A stretch of 64,000 nt of DNA from an uncultured Propionibacteriaceae bacterium (GTDB taxonomy: Bacteria > Actinomycetota > Actinomycetes > Propionibacteriales > Propionibacteriaceae), in NCBI GenBank assembly GCA_938046585.1, contig CALIWR010000005.1, positions 62,001 to 126,000 of the forward strand, written 5' to 3'. This document shows, piece by piece, positions 29,629-38,965 of the stretch. Made by a program: the position numbers and the translations under genes. Position 1 is the first letter of the stretch. Every line of letters starts with the position of its first letter. Below the pieces are notes generated by a model, which saw nothing but the letters and a program-made list of their open reading frames with translations, had not been told where the DNA came from and did not search any database.

Positions 29629-29966
29629 GCCCCGAGCGAGTCTGCGCGGCAGCTGACTTGCCTGTCGGCAGCGTCGTCGCTGCCCAGGTGAACGGTGTCG
29701 ACGTCGCTGTGGTCCACTGCGAGGAGGGCTTTTTCGCGGTCCACGACGAGTGCAGCCACGGCGCTGTTCCGCTGTCGGAAGGAGAGGTGGACGGCTGCCA
29801 CCTGGAATGCTATCTGCACGGTTCCCGTTTCGATCTGATGACGGGCATCCCCGACCAACTGCCGGCTACCGAACCCATCACCACCTACCCCGTCCTGGTC
29901 GCCGGTGACGACCTCTTCGTCGACGTCGACCGACCGAACCGAACCACGTTGGAGAACAACGCATGA
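29625..29966 (+). CDS. Rieske-type [2Fe-2S] ferredoxin of the suf operon
   Basis: 113 residues. The Rieske ligand pairs are present as C-S-H (HDECSHG) and C-x2-H (CYLHGSRFD), about 20 residues apart, with the usual beta fold (FFAVHDECSH). Such proteins commonly sit between sufD and sufC in Actinobacteria. They probably pass electrons for cluster assembly or act as a cluster acceptor, though the exact role is not settled. It overlaps both neighbours by four bases. Confidence 0.9.
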   Translation: MSPERVCAAADLPVGSVVAAQVNGVDVAVVHCEEGFFAVHDECSHGAVPLSEGEVDGCHLECYLHGSRFDLMTGIPDQLPATEPITTYPVLVAGDDLFVDVDRPNRTTLENNA

Positions 29967-30736
29967 CTGACCACAGCGGCCTGGTGATTACTGATCTGCA
30001 CGCATCAGTGGAGACCGAGCAGGGCCCCAAACAGATCCTCAAGGGAGTCGACCTGACCGTACGGCCGGGCCAGATTCACGCCATCATGGGCCCGAACGGC
30101 TCCGGAAAGTCAACCCTGGCTTATGCCGTCGCCGGTCACCCGAAGTATCACGTAACCTCCGGATCTGTCCGCCTGGACGGAGTCGAACTGACCGAGCTCA
30201 GCGTTGACGAGCGGGCCCGGGCCGGCATGTTTTTGGCCATGCAGTACCCGGTAGAGGTTCCGGGGGTCTCGGTGGCGAACTTCCTGCGCAGCGCCAAGAC
30301 CGCGCTCAGCGGCGAGGCGCCCAAGGTCCGTACCTGGGTGAAAGAGGTCAATGCCGCGCTGGATCGGCTCCAGCTCGACTCGTCGTTCTCCTCCCGGTCG
30401 GTCAACGAGGGCTTCTCCGGCGGAGAGAAGAAACGACACGAGATCGTCCAGTTGGAACTGCTCAACCCCAAGGTGGCGGTGCTCGACGAGACCGACTCAG
30501 GCCTCGACATCGACGCCCTGCGCGTCGTCAGTGAGGGCGTCAACCGGTACGCCCAGCAGGGCGATCGGGGAGTGTTGCTGATCACCCACTACACCCGGAT
30601 CCTGCGCTATATCCAACCTGATGTGGTGCACGTCTTCGTAGACGGCCGGATCGTCGAGGAGGGCGGCAAGGAACTCGCTGACGGCTTGGAGATCGCCGGC
30701 TACGAGAGATACCTGAAGGCGGCGCAGGGCGCGTGA
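29963..30736 (+). CDS. sufC: Fe-S assembly ATPase SufC
   Basis: 257-residue ABC-type ATPase that drives the SufBD scaffold. Walker A GPNGSGKST, signature FSGGEKKR and Walker B LDETDSGLDIDAL are present, and the Q-loop reads AMQYP. The D-S-G-L-D after Walker B is typical of SufC, not of importers. ATGA overlap with the ferredoxin gene and with sufS downstream. Confidence 0.97.
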   Translation: MTDHSGLVITDLHASVETEQGPKQILKGVDLTVRPGQIHAIMGPNGSGKSTLAYAVAGHPKYHVTSGSVRLDGVELTELSVDERARAGMFLAMQYPVEVPGVSVANFLRSAKTALSGEAPKVRTWVKEVNAALDRLQLDSSFSSRSVNEGFSGGEKKRHEIVQLELLNPKVAVLDETDSGLDIDALRVVSEGVNRYAQQGDRGVLLITHYTRILRYIQPDVVHVFVDGRIVEEGGKELADGLEIAGYERYLKAAQGA

Positions 30737-32010
30737 ACCGGCCGACCTACGACGTCAATGCGGTACGTCAGGATTTCCCGATCCTGGCGCGCCGGGTCGG
30801 GTCGAATCCACTCACCTACCTCGACAGCGCCAACACCTCCCAGAAGCCGCAGTCGGTGATCGACGCGGTGGCCGAGCACTACCGCGACCATAACGCCAAC
30901 GTCGCCCGGGCCATGCATGCGCTGGGGATGGAGGCGAGCGAGGCCTACGAGGGTGCCCGGGCCGCGGTGGCCGCCTTCGTCGGTGCTGCCCGGCCAGAGG
31001 AGATCATCTTCACCAAAAACGCCTCGGAGGCGTTGAACTTGTGCGCCCACACCCTTGGCTCCAGCCTAAGGCCGGGCGACGAGGTGGTGATCTCGGTAAT
31101 GGAGCACCACTCCAACATCGTGCCCTGGCAGCTGGCCTGCCAGCGAACCGGGGCCACCTTGCGCTGGTTCGACATCACCGATGAGGGACGTCTTGATCTG
31201 GAGACCGCCGAACGAGAAGGACTGATCAACGACCGGACCCGGGTCGTGGCTCTGACCTGGGTGTCGAACGTCCTCGGTACGGTGAACCCGGTCCGTCGGG
31301 TGGCGGACTGGGCACACGCGGTGGGCGCAGTGATGGTGGTCGACGCTTCCCAAGGAGTGCCACAACTGCCGACCTCGGTCACGGAGCTGGGTGCGGACCT
31401 GCTGGCGTTCACCGGCCACAAGTTGTGCGGACCGACCGGGATCGGGGTGCTCTGGGGCCGCCATGACCTGCTGGCTGATCTGCCGCCGTTCCTGGGTGGC
31501 GGGGAGATGATCGAGGTGGTCACGATGACCGGCTCGACGTACGCGCCACCGCCGCATCGCTTCGAGGCCGGGACCCCGCCGATCGCCCAGGCGGTCGGAT
31601 TGCAGGCCGCGGTCGGCTACCTGACCCGGCTCGGGATCGACCGGATCGCCGCCCACGAGTCCGAGATCACCCGGTACGCCCTGGACGGCTTGGCGACCGT
31701 CCCGGGGCTGCGGCTGCTCGGCCCGGGCGAGGTGGTCGATCGGGGCGGGGCGATCTGTTTCAGCCTGGCTGAGGTGCACCCGCATGACGTGATGCAAGTG
31801 CTGGATTCTCGGGGGATCGCGGTCCGCGGCGGGCACCATTGCGCCCGGCCGCTGCACGACCGGCTCCGGGTGCAGTCGAGCGTGCGGGTTTCACCGTACC
31901 TGTACACCACCACCGAGGAGATCGATCGGTTGGTGGCGGCTTTGGAGCACACCGTGGCCTTCTTCACCGGGCGCCTATCGACCCCGAGCACCAGGCAGGC
32001 GCAGCTGTGA
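30733..32010 (+). CDS. sufS: Cysteine desulfurase SufS
   Basis: PLP-dependent group II desulfurase that takes sulfur from cysteine for the scaffold. 425 residues. Lys230 in TGHKLCGPTGIG binds PLP, and catalytic Cys370 lies in RGGHHCARPLH. GTG start overlapping the sufC stop; the last bases overlap the sufU start (GTGA). Its usual partner in Gram-positive bacteria, SufU, is the next gene. Confidence 0.96.
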   Translation: MNRPTYDVNAVRQDFPILARRVGSNPLTYLDSANTSQKPQSVIDAVAEHYRDHNANVARAMHALGMEASEAYEGARAAVAAFVGAARPEEIIFTKNASEALNLCAHTLGSSLRPGDEVVISVMEHHSNIVPWQLACQRTGATLRWFDITDEGRLDLETAEREGLINDRTRVVALTWVSNVLGTVNPVRRVADWAHAVGAVMVVDASQGVPQLPTSVTELGADLLAFTGHKLCGPTGIGVLWGRHDLLADLPPFLGGGEMIEVVTMTGSTYAPPPHRFEAGTPPIAQAVGLQAAVGYLTRLGIDRIAAHESEITRYALDGLATVPGLRLLGPGEVVDRGGAICFSLAEVHPHDVMQVLDSRGIAVRGGHHCARPLHDRLRVQSSVRVSPYLYTTTEEIDRLVAALEHTVAFFTGRLSTPSTRQAQL

Positions 32011-32444
32011 GCGTCGAGCAGTTGTACCAGGAGATCATCCTGGAGCATTACCGCGCCAGGCATCACAGCGGGCTGCGGGAGCCGTACGACGTCGAAGTCC
32101 ACCACGTGAACCCGTCCTGCGGTGACGAATTGACGCTGCGGGTGAGGTTGGACCAGGACCAGATCAGCGACATCTCGTACGACGGGGTGGGCTGCTCGAT
32201 CTCCCAGGCTTCGACCTCGGTAATGAGTGAACTCGTGGTCGGGGGCCCAGTGAGCCAGGCGTTGGAGCTGTACGACGGTTTTCAGCAGATGATCCAGGGC
32301 AAGGGCGAGGTGAGCCTGGACGAGGACCGGTACGGTGACGCTGTCGCCTTCGAAGGCGTGGCGAGGTTTCCGGCCCGGGTGAAATGCGCGATGCTCGCCT
32401 GGGCCGCGCTCAAGGATGCGCTGTTGCGCGCGTCTACCACGTAA
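32007..32444 (+). CDS. sufU: Sulfur-transfer protein SufU
   Basis: Zinc-dependent sulfur acceptor for SufS. 145 residues with three Cys (NPSCGD, GCSISQAS and VKCAMLAW) and the Asp next to the first Cys, as needed for zinc. GTG 32007 overlaps the sufS stop. An upstream in-frame start at 31839 would lie inside sufS and is rejected. It carries the inserted stretch typical of SufU (after GCSISQAS), which separates it from IscU. Confidence 0.95.
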   Translation: MSVEQLYQEIILEHYRARHHSGLREPYDVEVHHVNPSCGDELTLRVRLDQDQISDISYDGVGCSISQASTSVMSELVVGGPVSQALELYDGFQQMIQGKGEVSLDEDRYGDAVAFEGVARFPARVKCAMLAWAALKDALLRASTT

Positions 32445-32453
32445 GGAGGACCG

Positions 32454-32861
32454 ATGACCGATTCGTCACCAGAGCCCCGCGATCCGCAGGGACGACCCTC
32501 GGACCTGGTGAGAGAACCGCTGCCCGGCACCCAGCAGGCCGGTCTGGCCTTCACTACTACGGTCGAGGATCTCGAAGAGGCAATGAAAGATGTCGTCGAC
32601 CCGGAGCTGATGGTGAATGTCGTCGACCTGGGCCTGGTGTACGGGATCCACCTTGACGAGGAGTACAACGCCACCATCGACATGACCCTGACCTCGCCGA
32701 CCTGCCCGCTCACTGACCGGATCGAGTACGACACCCAGATGGCATTGCACGGGCTGGTGAACAGCGTCACCATCAACTGGGTCTGGATGCCGCCGTGGAG
32801 CCTCGAAAGGATCACCGAGGACGGGATCGAACAGCTGCGAGCGATCGGGTACAACGTCTGA
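32454..32861 (+). CDS. sufT: SufT / MIP18-family Fe-S maturation factor
   Basis: 135 residues with a DUF59 (MIP18) domain after a Pro-rich N-terminus: DVVDPELMVNVVDLGLVYG and TLTSPTCPLTD hold the conserved Asp-Pro-Glu and the Thr-Ser-Pro-x-Cys-Pro loop. SufT proteins help deliver clusters to target enzymes. AAGGAGG is just upstream and the gene is nine bases after sufU. Last gene of the suf operon. Confidence 0.92.
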   Translation: MTDSSPEPRDPQGRPSDLVREPLPGTQQAGLAFTTTVEDLEEAMKDVVDPELMVNVVDLGLVYGIHLDEEYNATIDMTLTSPTCPLTDRIEYDTQMALHGLVNSVTINWVWMPPWSLERITEDGIEQLRAIGYNV

Positions 32862-32906
32862 GACGGGGTCGATTCCAAACAAGCGGGCGCCACCGGCACG
32901 GCCATC

Positions 32907-32926
32907 CGATGCCGCTCACGGCATCG
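32907..32926 (+). terminator. Hairpin after the suf operon
   Basis: Perfect 8-bp stem CGATGCCG / CGGCATCG with loop CTCA, 45 bases after sufT. There is no U-tract. Probable terminator of the suf transcript. Confidence 0.55.
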
Positions 32927-33282
32927 TCCGGCGTGCTCGAGTGGATGAGACCGCCAGTGAATCGGTCGTTCCTGATCGGTAGGGCCACGTTCATGGGGGG
33001 TGGCCGCAATGGGCAACAAGGTGGTCGCTACTGTGGGTAGTGGGCGGCCAGACACTGGCGTCTTGCCGCCGCTTCATCATCTGACATCCGGGATCGAAGG
33101 TGCGTGTGGGGCTCGGCATCTCGGTACTCACAGCCAGAAACATCCCGGACAGGGAATGAGGGAGCACCCAGCAGGAAGCGCGGGCCGGCCCTGGGCGCCT
33201 ACGATCACGGTGGGGACAGTGGCGGGCAGGATGTCCGCAGCCGGCTGTGCCCGCTACCACGAACGTGAGGAGCCGACCGTCG
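32927..33282. other. 356-base region without a recognisable gene
   Basis: Short open frames on both strands (for example 33000-33299) have no ribosome site and no recognisable protein pattern. The only signal I see is TACGAT at 33200-33205, a possible -10 box for the downstream DUF6270-like gene. Confidence 0.5.
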
Positions 33283-33345
33283 ATGACCGTGCCAGCTAGC
33301 CTGTTCGCCCTTGCCCGGCCCGGCAAGGTAGGGGACCAGCGGTGA
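33283..33345 (+). CDS. Possible 20-residue leader ORF
   Basis: ATG-started frame MTVPASLFALARPGKVGDQR. GAGGAG lies at good spacing upstream, and its stop overlaps the GTG of the next gene (GTGA). The ribosome site of the long gene itself is weak (GGGGA). Translational coupling through this small ORF is therefore possible; it may also be chance. Confidence 0.3.
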   Translation: MTVPASLFALARPGKVGDQR

Positions 33346-35246
33346 GCGGCCCGCTGCGGGTCGGGATCGTGGGTGGCGTCGCCCACGACACCTTCGCTCA
33401 TCTGCCGGACGCAGCAGCGGAGAAAATCTTCTGGGTGGCGCGGCAGTCGTTGGCGAGCCCCTTGGCCTCACTCGATCCAGACCAGGTACCGCCACCGGCA
33501 TTGGCGTCGCCGTGCCAGCGGGCGATGGTGCTGGCAGACCTGGCAGGGTCGTTGATCAGCACCATCGAGCGGCACGCATCCGAACTGGACCTGCTGCTGA
33601 TCGACCTGTTCGACGAACGGTATGGGCTGGTCCGGACCCGTGACCAGGCACTACTGACCAGTTCAGACGAGCTTCGCCGTTGCGGGCTGCTGGAAGAGGT
33701 CGGAGTGGCGCAGGCCCTGCGACTCGGGTCGCCGGAACACCTGGACCTCTTCCGGCAGGGCTTGGACCTGCTTGTGAAGACCCTGACCCAGACTGGGCTG
33801 CGAGACCGGACCCTGTTGCTGGCCCCAGCCTTCGCCGAGGACCTACTGCCAGGGGCCGAGGTGGACCCGGCCGATGTGCACCGATTGCGTCGAGAGGCGC
33901 AAGAGTTCAACCGTCTCTACCCGGACTACTTGGCCGAAGTTGAATACCGGGGGATCAGCGTGCTACGGCTCGGCATCGACACCGTGCGAATGGACCCGGG
34001 GCATCCGGGTGGACTGAGCATCCTCCACTACCAGGATGCGACCTATCAGGCCCTGCTGGAGGCAATCCGGAATAAGGCTTCGGCCTTCGTCGACGGGCCC
34101 CTGCTGCGACAGACTGCCCTGGTGAACACAGCTCAGGACGTCTTCCTGGACCCGGCCGAGGAGGAGCCGTTTGTGGTCGGGGACGAGCCGCCCCGATCGG
34201 ACCTCGACACCACGGACGACCAGCCGGGAGACGACCCACACCGGCTGGGGCTGCCGCAACCGCTGGAACCCGGGCCAGAAGAACCCGAGCTTGAGGCGCG
34301 TACCGGCCCCAGATCAGACCGGCCGGCAGAGACCGAGCAGCCCAGAGCACTGGTCTTGCTGCTGCACCGCTCGGGATCGGTGCCGTCGATCGGACCAGAG
34401 GATCTGCCAGCATGGGTTCGGATCGAATCCTGCGAGGTGGCCGAGCAGGATCCGGAGACCACCCCGGAGCCTGCCAGCCGGCTACGTGAATTGCTGACCG
34501 AGTCGCGGCTGGCGCCTCACCAGGCCGTGGTGGTCGCGTCCGAGGCGATGGCAGTGACCGCAGTGGTGACCGCCTCCGGGGTGCCCCAGACCTCGGTCGT
34601 GGTGCTGCCAGAAGCGGAGGATCACCATGCCATGGGGCACCGGCTCGGGCACGTGGTAGCAGCCCTCCAGGTTCGCCCCCAACTCCCGTCCCTGCTCATC
34701 TTCACCAGGCGGCGTAGCCCGTTCCTGCAGATCCTGTGGTGGCTGATCAGCTTGTATGAGGACCTATCAGCCCAGGCTCAACTGGGAACGGTGTCGATCG
34801 AGGTCGTCGACCAGGAACGAGAGCCCGACCGGCAGCGGGCCCTGGCGGCGGTTACGCGGCTGCTGGGCCAGGCGCCCCCGCCGGACGAGATGCTGGACGG
34901 CGCCAGCCTGCGACGACCCGAGCAGCTGGACGTGCTGGACCGTCAGACCCAGTGGGTGCTGCTACCGCCCGACATCCGGCACGTCCGGGTCACGGTCGTT
35001 ACCTCCGAAGCCAGCCCGGCAGCCACGGTCCGAGTGGTGGCGGCCACGGCCCAGGCCCAGTCAGGGGCAGACACCCTCGGCAGGAACGCGTTGGCGCATG
35101 AGGTCGACGTACCCGAAGGCGGCGGCTCGTGTCAGACCACGATCAGTAGTTCCGGGGCGGTGCTGCTGCGCGCGGTGGGGCTGAGCCGGACGGACGCGGC
35201 GCAGCCGCTCGCGGTGGACCGGGTCGACGTGGAACCGCTGACCTGA
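33342..35246 (+). CDS. Three-domain DUF6270-like protein, copy A
   Basis: 634 residues, no signal peptide. The N-terminal ~270 residues resemble DUF6270 (SGNH-like, often near polysaccharide genes): GIVGGVAHDTF, ARQSLASP, QRAMVLADLAG, DLLLIDLFDERYG. Next come an acidic Pro-rich linker (about 270-325), an alpha/beta middle domain (VLLLHRSGS...VVVASEAMAVTAVV...LLIFTRRRS) and a C-terminal beta-rich domain (HVRVTVVTSEAS onward). Copy B, convergent 24 bases away, has the same plan. The function is unknown; recognition or modification of a surface glycan is a guess based on DUF6270 context. Confidence 0.75.
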   Translation: MSGPLRVGIVGGVAHDTFAHLPDAAAEKIFWVARQSLASPLASLDPDQVPPPALASPCQRAMVLADLAGSLISTIERHASELDLLLIDLFDERYGLVRTRDQALLTSSDELRRCGLLEEVGVAQALRLGSPEHLDLFRQGLDLLVKTLTQTGLRDRTLLLAPAFAEDLLPGAEVDPADVHRLRREAQEFNRLYPDYLAEVEYRGISVLRLGIDTVRMDPGHPGGLSILHYQDATYQALLEAIRNKASAFVDGPLLRQTALVNTAQDVFLDPAEEEPFVVGDEPPRSDLDTTDDQPGDDPHRLGLPQPLEPGPEEPELEARTGPRSDRPAETEQPRALVLLLHRSGSVPSIGPEDLPAWVRIESCEVAEQDPETTPEPASRLRELLTESRLAPHQAVVVASEAMAVTAVVTASGVPQTSVVVLPEAEDHHAMGHRLGHVVAALQVRPQLPSLLIFTRRRSPFLQILWWLISLYEDLSAQAQLGTVSIEVVDQEREPDRQRALAAVTRLLGQAPPPDEMLDGASLRRPEQLDVLDRQTQWVLLPPDIRHVRVTVVTSEASPAATVRVVAATAQAQSGADTLGRNALAHEVDVPEGGGSCQTTISSSGAVLLRAVGLSRTDAAQPLAVDRVDVEPLT

Positions 35247-35270
35247 GCCGACGCCGACACCAGCCTGTGC

Positions 35271-37073
35271 CTATAGGGCGGTCACGGTGAGGTCATTGAC
35301 CCGCGCCTCGGGAAGGTCGCCGCGGACCAAGGCGACCGCACGGACCAGGGTCCCGGCAGGAAGAGCGACGATCTCGTTGATCCGGGTCTCACCTGAGCCG
35401 ACCGGAAGGAACCGGAACCAGCCGATCTGCGGATCCTCGGACTCGGCCAGGTGCGCCGAGGTGGCCTGCTGATGGTTCAGCCCGGCCGCCGCCACCGCGA
35501 GCAGCACCCCTCGGGCACTGCCCTCGGCGGCAGGCACCGACACTGTTGCGGTCACCCGGACCGCATGCCGCCCGGGCGCCGTGAGTACCCATCGTGGCTC
35601 GGTTTCCAACGTCAGGCTGCTGCCAGGGGCCACCAGGTGGTCCCCTCGCAGGGTGATGTGCGGGCGCTGAGCGTCGGTCAGCGAGGCCGTCTGATCCGTC
35701 AGCACCCAGGCAATGCTCTCGGCTGTACGAGACGGTTGCGGCAGCGGATGGATCACGACGCTCATGGTCCCGGCTCGTTCGGCGCCATCAGCCAAGTCGC
35801 CGAGACGGTCAACCAGCCACCACACCATGCTCAGAGCATCCGAGCCGCGGGTCGAGGTCAGCGACACCGTCGGCAGCCATGGCATCCGAGCCAGGACCTG
35901 TTCAACCTCGCCCAGCCCACGCGACAGTGTCGGCTCCTCGCCCTGGTGCGGCACGATGACCACCCGTGACCCCGGGACTTGTGCCGCGATCAGCACCGCC
36001 TTCGCCGCCAGATGATCAGGGGCCAACACCACAGCATCGCAAGGGCCCACCTTGAGCGCCGTCAGGGCGAGCACTAGGGTCTCGGCAGCGGACCGGGCTG
36101 CATCGACCGGTGTCGGCCCCTGCACGTCGAGCGCCAGCGCATGGCAACTGGTCGGCAAACCGGCCAGATCCACACTGGGTTCCGAATCCGGACCGTGCAG
36201 AACCAACACCAGGCTGCTGGCCGGATCTCGCCGCAGCACCTGCATGACGTGTCCCTGATCGTCGCGGAACCGGCCAAGCCGTCCGACACGGGCCGAGCCG
36301 AGCCGGTCAATCGGGGCAGCAGCGGCAGGTGGCCGCAGCGGCAGGGCAGTGGCGAAACTGGCCACCGCCCGACGAGCCGTCTCGTACACTGCGGGGGTGA
36401 AATGGTCGGCAGCCAACCCGCGAGGATGGTCGGGATCCATCCGGGTCTGCTCTGAGGTCAGCCGAAGACCGTTGATCCCGCGCTCGGCCAACGCGGCGAA
36501 ATAGCGCTCGAAGACCGGGTTGGCGGTTAGCGCCATCCGGCGACAGTCAGCCAGAGCGACCACATCGGCGCGTAAGGCCCGGTCTGCTAGGACCGCCAGG
36601 TCCAGATTCAGGGCGAAGGTTCGTTCCACCAGGTGGTGGGCCTGCAATCGGGCCACCAACAGATCCAGCCCCGAACGGAACAGCTGAAAATGCTCTTCAC
36701 TGCCGAACGGGACCCGCCTGATCACATCCACGCCGTCCAACGCGCCTGACAAGTGCAGTTCGGACGACAACGTGAGCAGCCCGCCGCCGGCCAGGCGGGC
36801 TACGCCAGCCCGCTCGTTGCCGAGATCGATCACCAGCAGGTCCAGATCATCGCCGCGTTCGTCCACGAGGTCGAGCACCGAGCCACGGGCGTCGTCCGTG
36901 ACGATGCTTGAATCGGCCGAGGAGAGCAGATCGAGCCGGTTTGGGTCCACCGGGCCGGTCAGGCTGGCCAGGGACTGGCCTGTGACCGTGAAATCGGTCT
37001 CGGCTGGCAGCGAGAAACCGTTCATGACATCAAGGCTGATACCACTGCCGTAGACGGCGAGGCGCAGCGGCAC
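35271..37073 (-). CDS. Three-domain DUF6270-like protein, copy B
   Basis: 600 residues, paralogous to copy A but more divergent. The N-terminal domain has YGSGISLDVM, GQSLASL, DLLVIDLGNERAG and FGSEEHFQLFRSGLDLL, matching FWVARQSLAS, DLLLIDLFDER and GSPEHLDLFRQGLDLL of copy A. The middle domain has SLVLVLHGPDSEPS and DAVVLAPDHLAAKAVL; the C-terminus is beta-rich (HAVRVTATVSV). GTG 37073 is chosen because AAGGAGG (minus, 37083-37089) lies nine bases upstream; a frame from 37115 lacks such a site. Function unknown. Divergent from the ABC-F gene. Confidence 0.75.
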   Translation of the reverse strand: MPLRLAVYGSGISLDVMNGFSLPAETDFTVTGQSLASLTGPVDPNRLDLLSSADSSIVTDDARGSVLDLVDERGDDLDLLVIDLGNERAGVARLAGGGLLTLSSELHLSGALDGVDVIRRVPFGSEEHFQLFRSGLDLLVARLQAHHLVERTFALNLDLAVLADRALRADVVALADCRRMALTANPVFERYFAALAERGINGLRLTSEQTRMDPDHPRGLAADHFTPAVYETARRAVASFATALPLRPPAAAAPIDRLGSARVGRLGRFRDDQGHVMQVLRRDPASSLVLVLHGPDSEPSVDLAGLPTSCHALALDVQGPTPVDAARSAAETLVLALTALKVGPCDAVVLAPDHLAAKAVLIAAQVPGSRVVIVPHQGEEPTLSRGLGEVEQVLARMPWLPTVSLTSTRGSDALSMVWWLVDRLGDLADGAERAGTMSVVIHPLPQPSRTAESIAWVLTDQTASLTDAQRPHITLRGDHLVAPGSSLTLETEPRWVLTAPGRHAVRVTATVSVPAAEGSARGVLLAVAAAGLNHQQATSAHLAESEDPQIGWFRFLPVGSGETRINEIVALPAGTLVRAVALVRGDLPEARVNDLTVTAL

Positions 37074-37312
37074 GACGCAAACCCTCCTTCCGAATACGGC
37101 GTTCGATGCGATCACAGACGCCGATCGTCAGGATACGGGTTTGATCGCCCTCGTTTTCGCAAGGGCTGGCTGCGGCGTTGAGTCCCCGTCCCCCTCACGA
37201 CGAGAAGATCCCGAGCGATGGTGGCCGGTTGGGGTGTTTTAGACCGGGTTCCCCATCGCCGCCGTCATTCCTGAGGAGATCAGGCTGGTGGGTTCTGGAA
37301 CAATCGGTGCTC

Positions 37313-38914
37313 GTGCTCACGGTCAACAATCTGGAGGTCAGGGCGGGTGCCCGGCTGCTGCTGGAGCCGGTATCGTTCCCGGTCAACCCCGGCGACAAGA
37401 TCGGGCTGGTTGGGCGCAATGGCGCCGGCAAGACCACCCTGACTCGGATCCTGGCAGGAGAAGGGATCCCGGCTGCGGGCACGGTCACCCGTACCGGGGC
37501 TGTCGGCTACCTGCCGCAGGATCCGCGGGCCGGGGACCTGGAGGTCCTGACCAGAAACCGGATCTTGTCGGCCCGCGGCCTGGACACGGTGCTGGAACGG
37601 CTGGAGCGCTACTCGGTCGAGATGGCTGACGCCAAGAACCCGTCCGGCCAGGAGCGGGCGATGACCTCGTACGCCCGGGCCGAGGCTGAGCTGCTCGCCG
37701 CCGGCGGGTACGGCGCCGAAGCGGAGGCGGCCCGGATCGCAGCCAACCTGGGATTGCCGGAACGGGTCCTGAGCCAGCCGTTAGGAACCTTATCCGGGGG
37801 GCAGCGGCGCCGGGTGGAACTGGCGCGGATCCTGTTCTCTGGCGCCGACACGCTGCTGCTGGATGAGCCCACCAACCACCTGGACGCAGACTCGGTGGTT
37901 TGGCTGCGCGGCTATCTCAAGGATTATCCCGGTGGCCTGGTGATCATCTCCCACGACACTGCGCTGTTGGACATGGTGGTCACCAAGGTCTTCCATCTAG
38001 ACGCCAACCGGGCCGTGCTGGACCAGTACGCGATGGGCTGGCAGGCGTACCTGGTGCAACGCGAGACCGACGAGAAGCGCCGCAAGCGGGAACGCGCCAA
38101 CGCCCAACGCAAGGCCGAGCAGCTTCTGGCCCAGGCCGACAAGATGCGCGCCACCGCGACCAAAGCGACTGCAGCGCAGAACATGGCCCGCCGAGCCGAG
38201 CGGCTGTTGGCTGGGATGGCAGCCGAACGTCGCGCCGACAAGGTGGCCCAGATCCGGCTACCGGAACCGCTGCCGTGTGGCAAGACCCCGCTATCGGCCC
38301 GGGAACTGTCAAAGTCGTACGGTTCGTTGGAAGTCTTCACCGACGTCGACCTGACCATCGATCGCGGCGCCAAGGTGGTGGTGCTCGGGCTTAACGGCGC
38401 CGGGAAGACCACCCTGCTGCGGCTGCTGTCTGGGATCGAACCGCCCGACACCGGGGAAATAGTGGCCGGACACGGGCTGAGACTGGGGTACTACGCCCAG
38501 GAACACGAGACCCTGGATCCTGCCCGAACAGTCCTGCAGAACATGACTTCGGCCTCGCCGCATCTCGACGATACCCAGGTTCGCAACGTCCTCGGTTCGT
38601 TCCTGTTCACCGGTGACGACGTCGACAAGCCAGCCCGGGTGCTGTCTGGCGGTGAGAAGACCCGCCTGGCGTTGGCGATGCTGGTCGTCAGTTCGGCCAA
38701 CGTCTTGCTGCTGGACGAACCCACCAACAATCTCGACCCGGCTTCCCGCGAGGAGGTGCTGGCCGCGATCCATACGTATCCGGGGGCTATCGTCCTGGTC
38801 ACGCACGACGAGGGAGCGGTACACGCCTTGGAACCGGACCGGGTACTGCTGCTGCCAGACGGAGTGGAGGACCTGTGGTCGGCTGACTACGCCGACCTGG
38901 TCGGTTTGGCCTGA
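37313..38914 (+). CDS. ABC-F family ribosome-associated ATPase
   Basis: 533 residues with two ABC domains and no membrane segments, the ABC-F plan. First domain: GRNGAGKTTL, LSGGQRRRVELARILF, LLLDEPTNHLD. Between them is a charged coiled linker (KRRKRERANAQRKAEQLL, about 245-300). Second domain: GLNGAGKTTLL, LSGGEKTRLALAML, LLLDEPTNNLD. ABC-F proteins act on ribosomes in translation control or antibiotic protection; which applies here is unclear. The start is uncertain: GTG 37313 (VLTVNNLEV) or GTG 37307. AACAAT at 37299-37304 may be a -10 box for a near-leaderless mRNA. Confidence 0.9.
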   Translation: MLTVNNLEVRAGARLLLEPVSFPVNPGDKIGLVGRNGAGKTTLTRILAGEGIPAAGTVTRTGAVGYLPQDPRAGDLEVLTRNRILSARGLDTVLERLERYSVEMADAKNPSGQERAMTSYARAEAELLAAGGYGAEAEAARIAANLGLPERVLSQPLGTLSGGQRRRVELARILFSGADTLLLDEPTNHLDADSVVWLRGYLKDYPGGLVIISHDTALLDMVVTKVFHLDANRAVLDQYAMGWQAYLVQRETDEKRRKRERANAQRKAEQLLAQADKMRATATKATAAQNMARRAERLLAGMAAERRADKVAQIRLPEPLPCGKTPLSARELSKSYGSLEVFTDVDLTIDRGAKVVVLGLNGAGKTTLLRLLSGIEPPDTGEIVAGHGLRLGYYAQEHETLDPARTVLQNMTSASPHLDDTQVRNVLGSFLFTGDDVDKPARVLSGGEKTRLALAMLVVSSANVLLLDEPTNNLDPASREEVLAAIHTYPGAIVLVTHDEGAVHALEPDRVLLLPDGVEDLWSADYADLVGLA

Positions 38915-38965
38915 ACCAGGCGTACTCCGGCAAGATGATGTCTCACCAAGGAGGATTAGGTACGG

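Noticed and set aside
31839..32006. Longer SufU start inside sufS
   Set aside because: The added residues are antisense-like and not found in SufU. GTG 32007 overlaps the sufS stop in the same way as the other suf junctions.
33000..33299. 99-codon frame in the suf-DUF6270 gap
   Set aside because: There is no ribosome site, the composition is low-complexity and shifting, and no family is recognisable.
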